The notes under the pieces: generated by a model
What the model saw: only the letters and a program-made list of their open reading frames with translations
What the model was told of the DNA's origin: nothing
Database searches by the model: none
Shown: positions 7,602-17,551 of the stretch, piece by piece
How the letters are laid out: every line of letters begins with the position of its first letter
Numbering within the stretch: the first letter of the stretch is position 1
Program-made: the position numbers and the translations under genes
Source of the DNA: Streptomyces sp. CC228A
Lineage (GTDB): Bacteria > Actinomycetota > Actinomycetes > Streptomycetales > Streptomycetaceae
NCBI RefSeq assembly: GCF_021390935.1
Contig: NZ_JAJPUI010000006.1
Span: 1-64,000 of the forward strand
Direction: 5' to 3'
Length of the DNA stretch: 64,000 bases

Positions 7602-8588
7602 GTGAATATGAAGATCGCTTTCGTGGGGAAGGGCGGGAGTGGCAAGACGACGCTGTCCTCCCTCTTCATCCGCCATCTCGCGGCCACCGGAGACCCCGTG
7701 GTCGCGATCGACGCGGACATCAACCAGCATCTCGGCACGGCCCTCGGCCTGGACGAGGACGAGGCTGCGGCCCTGCCGTCGATGGGCGGCAACCTGCCGC
7801 TGATCAAGGACTACCTGCGGGGCGCGAACCCCCGGATCTCCTCGGCCGACACGATGATCAAGACGACTCCGCCGGGGACGGGCTCCCGACTGCTGCGGAT
7901 CCGCGAGGACAACGCCGTCCACGCGGCCTGCGGCCGGCCGGTGCCGCTCGACCCGGGCGAGGTGACGCTCATGGTGACGGGAGCCTTCACCGAGGCGGAT
8001 CTGGGTGTGGCGTGCTACCACTCGAAGGTCGGTGCGGTGGAGCTGTACCTGAACCACCTGGTGGACGGCGCCGGAGAGTACGTGGTCGTCGACATGACCG
8101 CGGGGTCCGACTCGTTCGCGTCGGGACTCTTCACCCGTTTCGACATGACGTTCCTGGTCGCCGAGCCGACCCGCAAGGGGGTGTCCGTCTACCGCCAGTA
8201 CAAGGAGTACGCGCGGGACTTCGGGGTCTCCCTGAAAGTGGTGGGCAACAAGGTCCAAGGGCAGGACGACGTGGACTACCTGCGCGCCGAGGTGGGCGAC
8301 GACCTGCTGGCGACGGTGGCGCACTCGGGTTGGGTCCGCTCCGCGGAGAAGGGCCGCCCGGCGCCGTTCGCCGCGCTGGAGGAGAAGAACCGCGCGACGC
8401 TCGGCGAGCTGAAGGCCGCGGTGGACGCGGCGTACGGGCAGCGCGACTGGGAGCGCTACACGCGGCAGATGGTGCACTTCCACCTCAGGAACGCGAGGAG
8501 TTGGGGGAACGCGAAGGCGGGAGCGGACCTTGCGGAGCAGGTAGACCCCGGCTTCGTGCTACGCGAGCCGGCGCCCCAGTACACCTGA
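7602..8588 (+). CDS. CooC/MinD-type ATPase
   Basis: This 328-aa P-loop protein begins NMKIAFVGKGGSGKTTLSSL, a deviant Walker A with the signature Lys of SIMIBI ATPases. DADINQHLG follows and VVVDMTAGSDSF is the Walker B region. This matches CooC-like nickel-insertion or MinD/ParA-like proteins; no nickel enzyme is nearby. The GTG at 7602 is the first start; the ATG at 7608 is equally good. It diverges from the Fic-like gene. Confidence 0.75.
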   Translation: MNMKIAFVGKGGSGKTTLSSLFIRHLAATGDPVVAIDADINQHLGTALGLDEDEAAALPSMGGNLPLIKDYLRGANPRISSADTMIKTTPPGTGSRLLRIREDNAVHAACGRPVPLDPGEVTLMVTGAFTEADLGVACYHSKVGAVELYLNHLVDGAGEYVVVDMTAGSDSFASGLFTRFDMTFLVAEPTRKGVSVYRQYKEYARDFGVSLKVVGNKVQGQDDVDYLRAEVGDDLLATVAHSGWVRSAEKGRPAPFAALEEKNRATLGELKAAVDAAYGQRDWERYTRQMVHFHLRNARSWGNAKAGADLAEQVDPGFVLREPAPQYT

Positions 8589-9268
8589 CGCCGACCGCCC
8601 GGCCCCGCCGGCCCGGGCGCCGGCCGCCGTAGCGACGCCCCGGCCCAAGCAGGCCCGCCCGGGCACCGGGCCGCCTTCGCGCCGCCCCGACCCGACCCCG
8701 CACCCCCGCGCCCCGCACCGGCAGCCGCCGGGGTCCCGCCGCCCCGGCCCACGCCCGCCCGCCGCGGCACCGGCCACCGTCCTGCCACACCGGCCCACGC
8801 CCGCCCGCCCCGCCGCGGCACCGGCCACCGTCCCGCCACCCCGACCGCGCACGCCCGCACCGGCAGCCGCCGCGGCGCCCTCCCGACGCGCGCACCCCCG
8901 ACCGCACGTGTCCGCACCGGCTGCCGCCGTCGCGACGCCCCGGCCCACGCACCCCTGCCCGGGCGCGGACCGCTCTCGCCCCGACCCGCACCCCACACCG
9001 GCCGGCGCAGGGCAACGGCCGCCCCGGCCCGCCCCGGGACCGGCCCGCTCCCGCGGACCGGGCATGGCCCGGAAATCCGGCACTACCCGCGGGAGCTGCC
9101 CCGCCCGTGGAACCCGGTCCGGTCCGTGACGCACGCAACGGCACGACCCGTGTCCGGGAAGCGGTGAGGAACACAGGACCGGGCAGCACGGCCCGGCCCG
9201 CACCGCCGTGGACCGGGCGGGCGGGCCGGGCTCGGGACACCGGGCCCTCGTCCACGGGAGCGTCCGGT
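8589..9268. repeat. Gene-free, extremely GC-rich low-complexity region with imperfect tandem repeats
   Basis: This 680-bp region consists of degenerate repeats of CGGCCCACGCCCGCCC and GGCACCGGCCACCGTC-type units; the clearest tandem copies are at about 8750-8835. Very long frames are open here on both strands only because the sequence almost lacks A and T. The translations are Arg/Pro/Gly/Ala strings with no start-site support. It separates two convergent genes. Confidence 0.5.
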
Positions 9269-10561
9269 TCAGCCGGCCTGCCCGTCACCGGTGGTCGGCC
9301 TCCGGGCGGCGGCGCCCGCATGGGAGGCGGAGGCCGAGGCGTCGGGCCGCGCGGCGAGGAAGCGTGCCCACCCGTCGGGCGGCGCCTGACCCACCTTCAG
9401 GCTCTGGAGCTTCGCCAGCACGGCGGGGTCCTGGGCATCGAGCCAGTCGGCGAGCTGCCGGAAGGACACGCAGCGCACCTCCGACTGCACACAGACGTGA
9501 GCAATCGTTTCTTCAATGGCGCGCATGTAGGTGCCGCCGTTCCAGGACTGGAAGTGGTTCCCGATGATGAGCGGAGCCCGGTTGCCCTGGTACGAGCGGT
9601 TGAAGGCCTGGATCAGGCCGTCACGCATCTGGTTCCCCCAGAAGCGGTGCATGGCCGGGTCGCCCTTCGTGGTCCCCGACTGGTTGACCATGAAGTTGTA
9701 GTCCATGGACAGCGTCTGGAAGTCACGTCCCGGGACGGGGACGAGCTGCATCGACAGATCCCACAGGCCCTCCTTCCGCTTGGGCCACACCTGGTCGTTG
9801 ACCCCGCTCGTGTCGTAGCGCCACCCCAGCTCCGCGGCGGCCCGCACGAAGTTCTTGCGGCCCTCGAGGCAGGGGGTGCGTGCGCCGATCAGCTCCTTGT
9901 CGTAGTCGAACGGAAGGGGCTTTTCCGCTGACAGTCCGGAGTTGGTCTTCCAGTTCTTCACGAAGGACTTGGCCTGGGCGATCTCGCTCTTCCAGTCCTC
10001 CACCGACCATGTGCCCACACCCCGTCCGGGGCCGCAGAAGTGCCCGTTGAAGTGGGTGCCGATCTCGTTGCCCTCAAGCCAGGCGCCACGGAGCTCCCTG
10101 ACGGTGTCGCGGATGCCCTCGACGTCGTTGAAACCGATGTCGGAGCGGCCGGGCGCGTGACCCGGCGGACGGTACAGGGCCGCCTTGTCCTCGGGCAGCA
10201 GGTAGACGCCGCTGAGGAAGTACGTCATGGTCGCGCCGTACTTCTTGGCGACGCCCCGGAAGTGGGAGAAGAGCTTCTGGCTGTCCTCGCCGGCGCCGTC
10301 CCACGAGAAGACGACGAACTGGGGCGGCCGCTCACCGGGCTTCATCCGCTCCGGCGCTTTCAGCCCGGGCTGCGGGCCGGTGAACGACGTCGAGCCGTCC
10401 CCGATGAGGCGCACGGCGCTCTTCGGCGGCTCGGCGACCCGCTTGGCCCCCGCAGCGCCCTCGGCCTGCCGTGCGCCGCCCGCGTCCGCGCATCCGGCGA
10501 GCCCTCCGACCAGCGCTGCTGCGACAGCACCGGCCGTGATCCTGTTCCTGACGGCCGTCAT
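9269..10561 (-). CDS. Lipoprotein with polysaccharide-deacetylase-like fold
   Basis: The start at 10561 has GGAGGGCGG upstream. The N-terminus is a lipoprotein signal peptide ending in the lipobox LAGC (VAAALVGGLAGCAD), so the protein should be anchored on the outer face of the membrane. The body has VVFSWDGAGE, TYFLSGVYLL, EIGTHFNGHFC and IIGNHFQSWNGG, consistent with a NodB-like (beta/alpha) barrel distantly related to polysaccharide deacetylases. The Asp and His positions of the canonical metal triad are only partly recognisable. The substrate is unknown. Confidence 0.7.
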   Translation of the reverse strand: MTAVRNRITAGAVAAALVGGLAGCADAGGARQAEGAAGAKRVAEPPKSAVRLIGDGSTSFTGPQPGLKAPERMKPGERPPQFVVFSWDGAGEDSQKLFSHFRGVAKKYGATMTYFLSGVYLLPEDKAALYRPPGHAPGRSDIGFNDVEGIRDTVRELRGAWLEGNEIGTHFNGHFCGPGRGVGTWSVEDWKSEIAQAKSFVKNWKTNSGLSAEKPLPFDYDKELIGARTPCLEGRKNFVRAAAELGWRYDTSGVNDQVWPKRKEGLWDLSMQLVPVPGRDFQTLSMDYNFMVNQSGTTKGDPAMHRFWGNQMRDGLIQAFNRSYQGNRAPLIIGNHFQSWNGGTYMRAIEETIAHVCVQSEVRCVSFRQLADWLDAQDPAVLAKLQSLKVGQAPPDGWARFLAARPDASASASHAGAAARRPTTGDGQAG

Positions 10562-10913
10562 CGACCCGCCCTCCTGTGCTTCAGGTGCCTGTATCGGGGC
10601 CGTCAACGTCGCATCGAGGGCGGTGGGCGGGAGGTATGCGGGGCCGCGATAAGAGGACTAATCACCTTTGCGGGTGAACACATGCACCATTTGCGCCGAA
10701 TGTCATGCCGAACTCTTTACTCTGCATTACGATTCGTTTACTGAGAGTTGGCAGACCGAGTAGTTGACGCCTGGCGGCATCCGGCGTTCTGCCCTTGCCC
10801 GGTTTCGTCCGGGCCTATGCCCGGGTGGCGCCGTGCCGTACGCCGTGAGCAACGCCCCTGCAAGCCGACCGCCTCGCCCGTCCGGCAACCGCATTCTGGA
10901 GGAGACGGCAGCC
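10562..10913. promoter_or_regulatory. Divergent promoter region
   Basis: The 350 bp between the lipoprotein and SulP genes contain an AT-richer patch (about 10650-10740) with sequences such as GATAAGAGGACTAATC and TTACTCTGCATTACG, likely to hold promoters in both directions. The in-frame ORF upstream of the SulP start (from 10764) has no ribosome binding site and is not taken as coding. Confidence 0.4.
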
Positions 10914-13337
10914 ATGACGTCCTGTATGCCCCCGCACGCCAACGCAGCTGACCCACCCGCCCCGTCCTCGTCGTCCGAGGCGGCGGGCAGCCGCGCGCCG
11001 GACGCGTCGCATCGACCGCGGGAGCACAGTCCCCCGCCCTCGGGCCGCAGGTTCCGCATCGCCGGTGCCGACGTCTCGGCCTCGATCGCGGTCTTCCTGA
11101 TCGCGCTGCCGCTGTCCCTGGGCATCGCCCTGGCCACCGGAGCCCCCCTTCAGGCCGGACTCGTGGCGGCCGCCGTCGGCGGCATCGTCGTCGGCCGGCT
11201 CGGCGGCGCGCCGCTGCAGGTGAGCGGCCCGGCGGCCGGGCTGACCGTGGTGACGGCCGAGCTCATCCAGCGCTACGGCTGGCGCACGACCTGCGCCATC
11301 ACGGTGCTCGCCGGCCTCGCCCAACTCGGCCTGGCCTCCCTGCGGGTGGCCCGCTCCGCGCTCGCCGTGTCGCCGGCCATCGTGCACGGCATGCTGGCCG
11401 GCATCGGCGTGACCATCGCGCTGGCGCAGTTGCACATCGTGCTGGGCGGCACGCCGCAGAGCTCCGTCGTCGACAACCTCATCGAGCTGCCGCAGCAGTT
11501 GGCCGCCGTCCATCCGGCCGCCCTCTCGGTCAGCGCGCTCACCATCATCGTGCTGCTGCTCTGGCCGAGGCTTCCCGGACGCGGCGGGAGGATGGCGCGC
11601 AAGGTGCCCGCCGCGCTCACGGCGGTGGCGGTGGCCAGCGTCTTCGCCCTCGCGGCCGGCCTGGACGTGCCCCGCGTGGACCTGCCGTCCTGGAGCAGTC
11701 ACGCCCTGCCCGGGCTGCCCGAGGGGCCCGTACTCGGGCTCGCTGCGGGGGTGCTCACCATCATGCTGGTGACCAGCGTGCAGTCGCTGCTCTCCGCGCT
11801 GGCCATCGACAAGCTGATCGCGGCACGCAAGGACCCCACGACACGCGTGCCCCGCGCGAACCTCGACCGCGAGCTGGCCGGACTCGGAGCGGCCAACATC
11901 GCGTCCGGCGCACTGGGCGGGCTTCCCGTGGCCGGCGTGGCGGTGCGCAGCGTGGCCAATGTGACGGCGGGCGCGGTGAGCCGGAACTCCACGATCCTGC
12001 ACGGGGTGTGGGTGGTGCTCGCCGCCCTGGTCCTCGTGCCCGTGATCGACCTGATCCCGCTTCCGGCGCTGGCCGCCCTCGTCATGGTCATCGGCGTGCA
12101 GATGGTCAGCATCACGCACATCCGCAGCGTCACCCGGCACCGCGAGGCCCTCGTGTACGCGACGACGGTCCTCGGCGTGGTCCTGATCGGGATCCTCCAG
12201 GGTGTGGCCCTCGGCATCGTCGTCGCCACGGCCGTGTCCCTGCACCGGCTCGCGAGGACGCGCATCACCCGCGAACGGCACGGCGACACCGAGCACGTGC
12301 GGGTGCGCGGGCAGTTGACGTTCCTCGCCGTCCCCAGGCTGAGCCGGGCACTCCACCAGATCCCGGGCGACGCCGACGTGGTCATCGAGCTGGACGGCTC
12401 CTTCATGGACCACGCCGCGTACGACACGCTCCAGGACTGGCAGATGTCGCATGTGGCGCACGGCGGCCGGGTGCGGCTGACCGGTCGGTCGGGGAGCCGC
12501 ATCGCCGAACCGTCGACCGGCAGGAACAGCTGCTGCCGCCCGTGGACTGCTTGGCGCAACCACCACTGCGGCGACCATCCCGCGGAGCCGTCCCGCACGA
12601 CGGGGCACCAGCTCGCCAGCGGCCTGAGCTCCTTCCAGCGGAACACGGCGCCTCTCGTACGGGACGAGCTGGCGCGGCTCGCCCGCGACGGGCAGCGGCC
12701 GTCGCAGCTCTTCCTGACCTGTGCCGACTCGCGGCTCGTGACGAGCATGATCACGTCGAGCGGCCCGGGCGACCTGTTCACCGTGCGCAACGTGGGGAAC
12801 CTGGTGCCCCCTCCCGACGAGGAGGGCGGCGACGACTCGGTGGCCGCGGCAATCGAGTACGCCGTGGAGGTGCTCGGCGTCCGGTCCATCACCGTATGCG
12901 GGCACTCCGGGTGCGGGGCGATGCAGGCGCTGCTGAAGAACCCGCCGCCCACCGGACCCGCGACAGGTCCGGGCCCGGGGACGCCGGCCGGTCCGCCGCG
13001 CGCCTCCACCTCCCTGGTCCGCTGGCTGAAGTACGGGCTGCCGAGCCTCGAACGCATGGACAGCGGGACCCCGGGCCGGGTGCGGCTGTCGGGGCGCGGG
13101 CCGGCGGACGCGGTGGAGCAGCTGTGCCTGAACAACGTGGTGCAGCAGTTGGACCACCTGATGGCTCACGAGTGCGTGGCGCGGAGGGTGGCCGCGGGCT
13201 CTCTGGAACTCCAGGGGATGTACTTCCACGTCGGCGAGGCCCAGGCGTACCTGCTGACGCGCACCGGGGACGGGCACGACGTCTTCGAACACGTACCGGC
13301 GGCGGACCTGCCCCGCAGGGAGGAGGCCCCTGCGTGA
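10914..13337 (+). CDS. SulP anion transporter fused to beta-carbonic anhydrase
   Basis: The ATG follows GGAGGAGACGGCAGCC. The 807-aa protein has three parts. A SulP-type membrane domain (about residues 45-430) includes GAPLQVSGPAAGLTVV and many hydrophobic segments. A STAS domain (about 450-540) includes VVIELDGSFMDHAAYDTL. A beta-class carbonic anhydrase (about 560-790) has zinc motifs FLTCADSR and CGHSGCGAM. Known SulP-CA fusions are thought to couple bicarbonate transport with CO2 hydration. The Pro/Gly-rich linker inside the anhydrase part (PPPTGPATGPGPGTPAGPP) is unusual but in frame. Confidence 0.88.
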   Translation: MTSCMPPHANAADPPAPSSSSEAAGSRAPDASHRPREHSPPPSGRRFRIAGADVSASIAVFLIALPLSLGIALATGAPLQAGLVAAAVGGIVVGRLGGAPLQVSGPAAGLTVVTAELIQRYGWRTTCAITVLAGLAQLGLASLRVARSALAVSPAIVHGMLAGIGVTIALAQLHIVLGGTPQSSVVDNLIELPQQLAAVHPAALSVSALTIIVLLLWPRLPGRGGRMARKVPAALTAVAVASVFALAAGLDVPRVDLPSWSSHALPGLPEGPVLGLAAGVLTIMLVTSVQSLLSALAIDKLIAARKDPTTRVPRANLDRELAGLGAANIASGALGGLPVAGVAVRSVANVTAGAVSRNSTILHGVWVVLAALVLVPVIDLIPLPALAALVMVIGVQMVSITHIRSVTRHREALVYATTVLGVVLIGILQGVALGIVVATAVSLHRLARTRITRERHGDTEHVRVRGQLTFLAVPRLSRALHQIPGDADVVIELDGSFMDHAAYDTLQDWQMSHVAHGGRVRLTGRSGSRIAEPSTGRNSCCRPWTAWRNHHCGDHPAEPSRTTGHQLASGLSSFQRNTAPLVRDELARLARDGQRPSQLFLTCADSRLVTSMITSSGPGDLFTVRNVGNLVPPPDEEGGDDSVAAAIEYAVEVLGVRSITVCGHSGCGAMQALLKNPPPTGPATGPGPGTPAGPPRASTSLVRWLKYGLPSLERMDSGTPGRVRLSGRGPADAVEQLCLNNVVQQLDHLMAHECVARRVAAGSLELQGMYFHVGEAQAYLLTRTGDGHDVFEHVPAADLPRREEAPA

Positions 13338-13343
13338 GCCGCA

Positions 13344-13370
13344 CCTGCCCGGACCCGCGTCCCGGGCAGG
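13344..13370 (+). terminator. Hairpin after SulP-CA gene
   Basis: The arms CCTGCCCGG (13344-13352) and CCGGGCAGG (13362-13370) form a perfect 9-bp stem just after the stop. No T-run follows, as is common in Streptomyces. Confidence 0.5.
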
Positions 13371-13677
13371 CGGCCCCCGTCCGCAACCGGTGAGGTCCCG
13401 GGAGCGGAGCGGGCCCGGCACGGGTGAACCTCTTCGGGTGCGGCGACGTGGTGGTGGGTGGTGGTCCGGTTCGCCGCGGGTCGGCGGACGGGACGCCTGA
13501 CCGTACAGTCCGTCCACCGCGTCCCGGTCGGGCCCGCGCGGGGTCCCGCCCCGTCGCCGGGTCCCGCCCGCCGATGCAGAGGTCTAAACCAATAGTCGGG
13601 AACCCCTTGTCACCCGGGCATCCGGCTGGTGAGCTATGGGCCGGGACACAACGGACGCCCTGGGAATGGGAGATGTC
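13371..13677. promoter_or_regulatory. Upstream region of acsA
   Basis: Nothing coding is seen. The sequence near 13576-13610 (GGTCTAAACCAATAGTCGG) is the least GC-rich part and the best place for an acsA promoter. No operator was recognised. Confidence 0.35.
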
Positions 13678-15648
13678 GTGAGCAACGAGAGCCTGGCCAA
13701 CCTCCTCAAGGAGGAGCGACGGTTCGCACCGCCTGCCGAGCTGGCCGCGCACGCCAACGTGACGGCGGAGGCGTACGAGCAGGCCACGGCGGACCGGCTC
13801 GCCTTCTGGGCCGAGCAGGCGCGTCGGCTGAGCTGGGCCAGTGAGCCGACCGAAACCCTCGACTGGTCGAACCCGCCTTTCGCGAAGTGGTTCGCCGACG
13901 GCACGCTCAACGTGGCGTACAACTGCGTGGACCGCCATGTCGAAGCAGGTCTGGGCGACCGCGTGGCCATCCACTTCGAGGGCGAACCGGGTGACGGCCG
14001 GGCGATCACCTACGCGGAGCTCAAGGACGAGGTCAGCCGCGCGGCCAACGCGCTGACCGAGCTCGGTGTGCGCAAGGGCGACCGGGTCGCCGTCTACATG
14101 CCGATGATCCCCGAGGCGGCCGTGGCGATGCTGGCGTGCGCCCGCATCGGCGCACTGCACTCCGTGGTCTTCGGCGGCTTCTCGGCGGACGCCATCGCCG
14201 CCCGGATCGTGGACGCCGACGCGAAGCTGGTCATCACCGCGGACGGTGGCTACCGGCGCGGCAAGCCGTCCGCGCTGAAGCCCGCGGTCGACGAGGCCCT
14301 CAGCCGGCTCGCCCAGGTCGAGAAGGTGCTCGTGGTGCGCCGCACCGGCCAGGACGTGGCCTGGACGGAGGGCCGCGACGTGTGGTGGCACGACATCGTC
14401 GGGCGGCAGAGCGCCGAGCACACGCCCGAGGCGTTCGACGCGGAGCACCCGCTGTTCATCCTCTACACCTCCGGCACCACAGGGAAGCCGAAGGGCATCC
14501 TGCACACCTCGGGCGGCTACCTCACGCAGGCGGCGTTCACCCACCACGCGGTGTTCGACCTGAAGCCGGAGAGCGACGTCTACTGGTGCACCGCGGACAT
14601 CGGCTGGGTCACCGGCCACTCGTACATCGTCTACGGGCCTCTCGCCAACGGCGCCACGCAGGTCATGTACGAGGGCACCCCGGACACGCCGCACCAGGGC
14701 AGGTTCTGGGAGATCGTGGAGAAGTACGGCGTCACGATCCTCTACACGGCGCCGACCGCGATCCGCACGTTCATGAAGTGGGGCGACGACATCCCCGCCA
14801 AGTTCGACCTGTCCAGCCTGCGCATCCTGGGGTCGGTGGGCGAGCCGATCAACCCGGAGGCGTGGGTCTGGTACCGGGAGCACATCGGCGGCGGGCGGTG
14901 CCCGGTCGTCGACACGTGGTGGCAGACGGAGACCGGGGCGATGATGATCTCCCCGCTCCCCGGTGTGACCGAGACGAAGCCCGGATCGGCCCAGCGCCCG
15001 CTCCCGGGCATCGCGGCCACCGTCGTCGACGACGAGGCGCGGGAGGTGCCGAACGGCGGAGGCGGGTACCTCGTCCTCACCGAGCCGTGGCCGTCGATGC
15101 TGCGCACCATCTGGGGCGACGACCAGCGGTTCATCGACACCTACTGGTCCCGCTTCGAAGGCCGGTACTTCGCGGGCGACGGCGCCAAGAAGGACGACGA
15201 CGGCGACATCTGGCTGCTCGGCCGGGTCGACGACGTGATGCTGGTGTCCGGCCACAACATCTCCACCACCGAGGTGGAGTCGGCCCTGGTGTCCCACCCG
15301 AAGGTCGCCGAGGCCGCGGTCGTGGGGGCGGCGGACGAGACGACGGGCCAGGCGATCGTGGCGTTCGTGATCCTGCGCGGTGCGGCTGCGACCCAGGCGG
15401 AGTCGGACGCCGAGGGCCTCGTCACGGAGCTGCGCAACCACGTCGGCGCGACCCTCGGCCCGATCGCCAAGCCGAAGCGGATCCTGCCGGTGGCGGAGCT
15501 GCCGAAGACCCGCTCCGGCAAGATCATGCGTCGGCTGCTGCGGGACGTCGCGGAGAACCGGACCCTCGGGGACGTGACCACCCTGACCGATTCGTCCGTC
15601 ATGGACCTCATTCAGGCCAAGCTGCCCGCAGCGCCCAGCGAGGGCTGA
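13678..15648 (+). CDS. acsA: Acetyl-CoA synthetase
   Basis: This 656-aa AMP-forming enzyme converts acetate, ATP and CoA to acetyl-CoA in the cytoplasm. Motifs include FILYTSGTTGKPKGILHTSG (A3, near 262), DTWWQTETGAMM, YFAGDGAKKDDDGDIWLLGR and the C-terminal ELPKTRSGKIMRR with the acetylation-sensitive catalytic Lys. The GTG start (VSNESLANLLKEE) has GGGAG upstream and matches the usual Streptomyces N-terminus; a longer start at 13636 is less likely. It is monocistronic and ends at a strong terminator. Confidence 0.95.
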   Translation: MSNESLANLLKEERRFAPPAELAAHANVTAEAYEQATADRLAFWAEQARRLSWASEPTETLDWSNPPFAKWFADGTLNVAYNCVDRHVEAGLGDRVAIHFEGEPGDGRAITYAELKDEVSRAANALTELGVRKGDRVAVYMPMIPEAAVAMLACARIGALHSVVFGGFSADAIAARIVDADAKLVITADGGYRRGKPSALKPAVDEALSRLAQVEKVLVVRRTGQDVAWTEGRDVWWHDIVGRQSAEHTPEAFDAEHPLFILYTSGTTGKPKGILHTSGGYLTQAAFTHHAVFDLKPESDVYWCTADIGWVTGHSYIVYGPLANGATQVMYEGTPDTPHQGRFWEIVEKYGVTILYTAPTAIRTFMKWGDDIPAKFDLSSLRILGSVGEPINPEAWVWYREHIGGGRCPVVDTWWQTETGAMMISPLPGVTETKPGSAQRPLPGIAATVVDDEAREVPNGGGGYLVLTEPWPSMLRTIWGDDQRFIDTYWSRFEGRYFAGDGAKKDDDGDIWLLGRVDDVMLVSGHNISTTEVESALVSHPKVAEAAVVGAADETTGQAIVAFVILRGAAATQAESDAEGLVTELRNHVGATLGPIAKPKRILPVAELPKTRSGKIMRRLLRDVAENRTLGDVTTLTDSSVMDLIQAKLPAAPSEG

Positions 15649-15861
15649 GGACACACGGAGGCGGCCCCCGCCGCCGACGACGGGACGCACCCCCCTGCCA
15701 CCCGGCGTCGACGGCGGGCCGCACCGGCAACGACGGCGGCACACCGACACGGCGCACCCGCGACAGCGCACCGGCAACGACGTACCGGCGGCGGCAGCCC
15801 CGCAGCCGCGCACCCCACAACCCGAAGCCCGCACCCCGGCCCAACCACCCCAAAGCACCCC

Positions 15862-15897
15862 AGAGACCACCCGGCATCAACGCGCCGGGTGGTCTCT
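15862..15897 (+). terminator. Rho-independent terminator downstream of acsA
   Basis: AGAGACCACCCGGC and its complement GCCGGGTGGTCTCT form a 14-bp stem with an 8-base loop, followed by TTG. It lies about 210 bp after the acsA stop. The intervening 15660-15860 holds degenerate repeats of GCACCGGCAACGACG but no gene. Confidence 0.8.
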
Positions 15898-16057
15898 TTG
15901 CGCTTAGAGTGCCTATTGTCCGATTTTTCCTTGCGCTCGCCCGGTAGGGTATGGGTCGCGTCAACCAATCGATAAAAAGTCCAAGGGGTGCCGGGAAGTC
16001 TGGTCGGCATGTGCTTTGCCATGCCCGCTTACTGACACGACCGGAGGTCCCTGGACC

Positions 16058-17551
16058 GTGGCCGCGCCCAAGACGACCAACAACAACTCCGAGCGCAAGT
16101 TCCTCGGCCGCCTCTCCCTCCCCGAGCGGACGTTCGTCGCGGACGCCCTGCGCGCGGAGACCGTGGGCGGCGTCCTGCTGCTCCTCGCCGCCGTCGCGGC
16201 ACTCATCTGGGCGAACTCCCCGCTCGGCGACACCTACGAGTCGGTCCGCGCCTTCCACATAGGCTTCGAGGCACTCCACCTGGACCTCTCGCTCCAGCAC
16301 TGGGCCGCCGACGGACTGCTCGCGATCTTCTTCTTCGTCGCCGGCATCGAGCTCAAGCGAGAACTCGTGGCAGGCCAACTCCGCGACCCCAGGGCGGCCG
16401 CCCTGCCGGTCGTCGCCGCGCTCTGCGGCATGGCCGCCCCCGCCCTGGTGTACGTCGTGGTCAACACCGCCGGCGGCGGCTCCATGAACGGCTGGGCCGT
16501 CCCCACCGCCACCGACATCGCGTTCGCCCTGGCCGTGCTCGCCGTCATCGGCACGTCGCTGCCCTCCGCGCTCCGCGCCTTCCTGCTGACGCTGGCCGTC
16601 GTCGACGACCTCTTCGCGATCCTCATCATCGCGGTCTTCTTCACCAGCGACCTGAACTTCGCCGCCCTGGGCGGAGCCGTCGCCGGCCTGGCCCTCTTCT
16701 GGCTGCTCCTGCGCCTGGAGGTGCGCGGCTGGTACCTCTACGTGCCGCTCGCCCTGGTCATCTGGGGCCTGATGTACAACAGCGGCGTCCACGCCACCAT
16801 CGCCGGCGTCGCCATGGGCCTGATGCTGCGCTGCCACCGCCGCGAGGGCGAGGAAGCGTCCCCCGGTGAGCACATCGAGCACCAGGTGCGCCCTCTGTCG
16901 GCGGGCTTCGCCGTGCCGATGTTCGCGCTGTTCTCCGCGGGTGTGTCCGTCTCGGGCGGGGCCCTCGGCGACGTCTTCACCAAGCCGGAGACGCTCGGCG
17001 TGGTCCTCGGCCTGGTCATCGGCAAGGCGTTCGGCATCTTCGGCGGCACCTGGCTGACGGCCCGCTTCACCCGCGCCGAGCTCAACCCGGACCTGGCCTG
17101 GGCCGACCTCTTCGCCGTCGCCACGCTGGCCGGCATCGGCTTCACGGTGTCGCTGCTCATCGGCGAACTCGCCTTCGAGGGCGACGCCGCACTCACCGAC
17201 GAGGTCAAGGCCGCCGTCCTCATCGGCTCGCTCATCGCCGCCCTGCTCGCCACAGTCCTGCTGAAGCTGCGGGTCCGCAAGTACCAGGCTCTGGTCGAGG
17301 TGGAGGAGCGCGACGAGGACATGAGCGGCATCCCCGACGTCTACGAGGCGGAGGACCCGGAGCACCACCGCAGGCTCGCCGAGATCTACGAGCGCAAGGC
17401 CGCCGAGCACCGGCAGAAGGCGGAGCAGCACCGGCTGAAGGCCGAGGAGGCGGCGCAGCAGGCCGACGAGGCCGCGCACCACGCCGCAGGACACGGACGG
17501 CGGGCCGACGACACGGGGGCATCGCGCGGCGACGCCGACGGTCCGGCATGA
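16058..17551 (+). CDS. nhaA: Na+/H+ antiporter NhaA
   Basis: This 497-aa integral membrane antiporter exchanges sodium for protons. It shows the NhaA hallmarks FFFVAGIELKRELVAGQLR, WAVPTATDIAFALAVL and LAVVDDLFAILIIA with the paired transport aspartates. The GTG start has GGAGG at 16042-16046. The last 70 residues form a charged, Ala/Glu/Lys/His-rich coiled-coil tail (YERKAAEHRQKAEQHRLKAE) beyond the usual NhaA end, probably cytoplasmic. Confidence 0.92.
   Translation: MAAPKTTNNNSERKFLGRLSLPERTFVADALRAETVGGVLLLLAAVAALIWANSPLGDTYESVRAFHIGFEALHLDLSLQHWAADGLLAIFFFVAGIELKRELVAGQLRDPRAAALPVVAALCGMAAPALVYVVVNTAGGGSMNGWAVPTATDIAFALAVLAVIGTSLPSALRAFLLTLAVVDDLFAILIIAVFFTSDLNFAALGGAVAGLALFWLLLRLEVRGWYLYVPLALVIWGLMYNSGVHATIAGVAMGLMLRCHRREGEEASPGEHIEHQVRPLSAGFAVPMFALFSAGVSVSGGALGDVFTKPETLGVVLGLVIGKAFGIFGGTWLTARFTRAELNPDLAWADLFAVATLAGIGFTVSLLIGELAFEGDAALTDEVKAAVLIGSLIAALLATVLLKLRVRKYQALVEVEERDEDMSGIPDVYEAEDPEHHRRLAEIYERKAAEHRQKAEQHRLKAEEAAQQADEAAHHAAGHGRRADDTGASRGDADGPA

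Noticed and set aside
8485..9321. 278-codon reverse frame in the GC-rich gap
   Set aside because: Open only because A and T are nearly absent; no family-like sequence or start signal.
10815..13517. 900-codon reverse frame opposite SulP-CA
   Set aside because: Antisense shadow; the forward frame has all SulP, STAS and carbonic anhydrase motifs.
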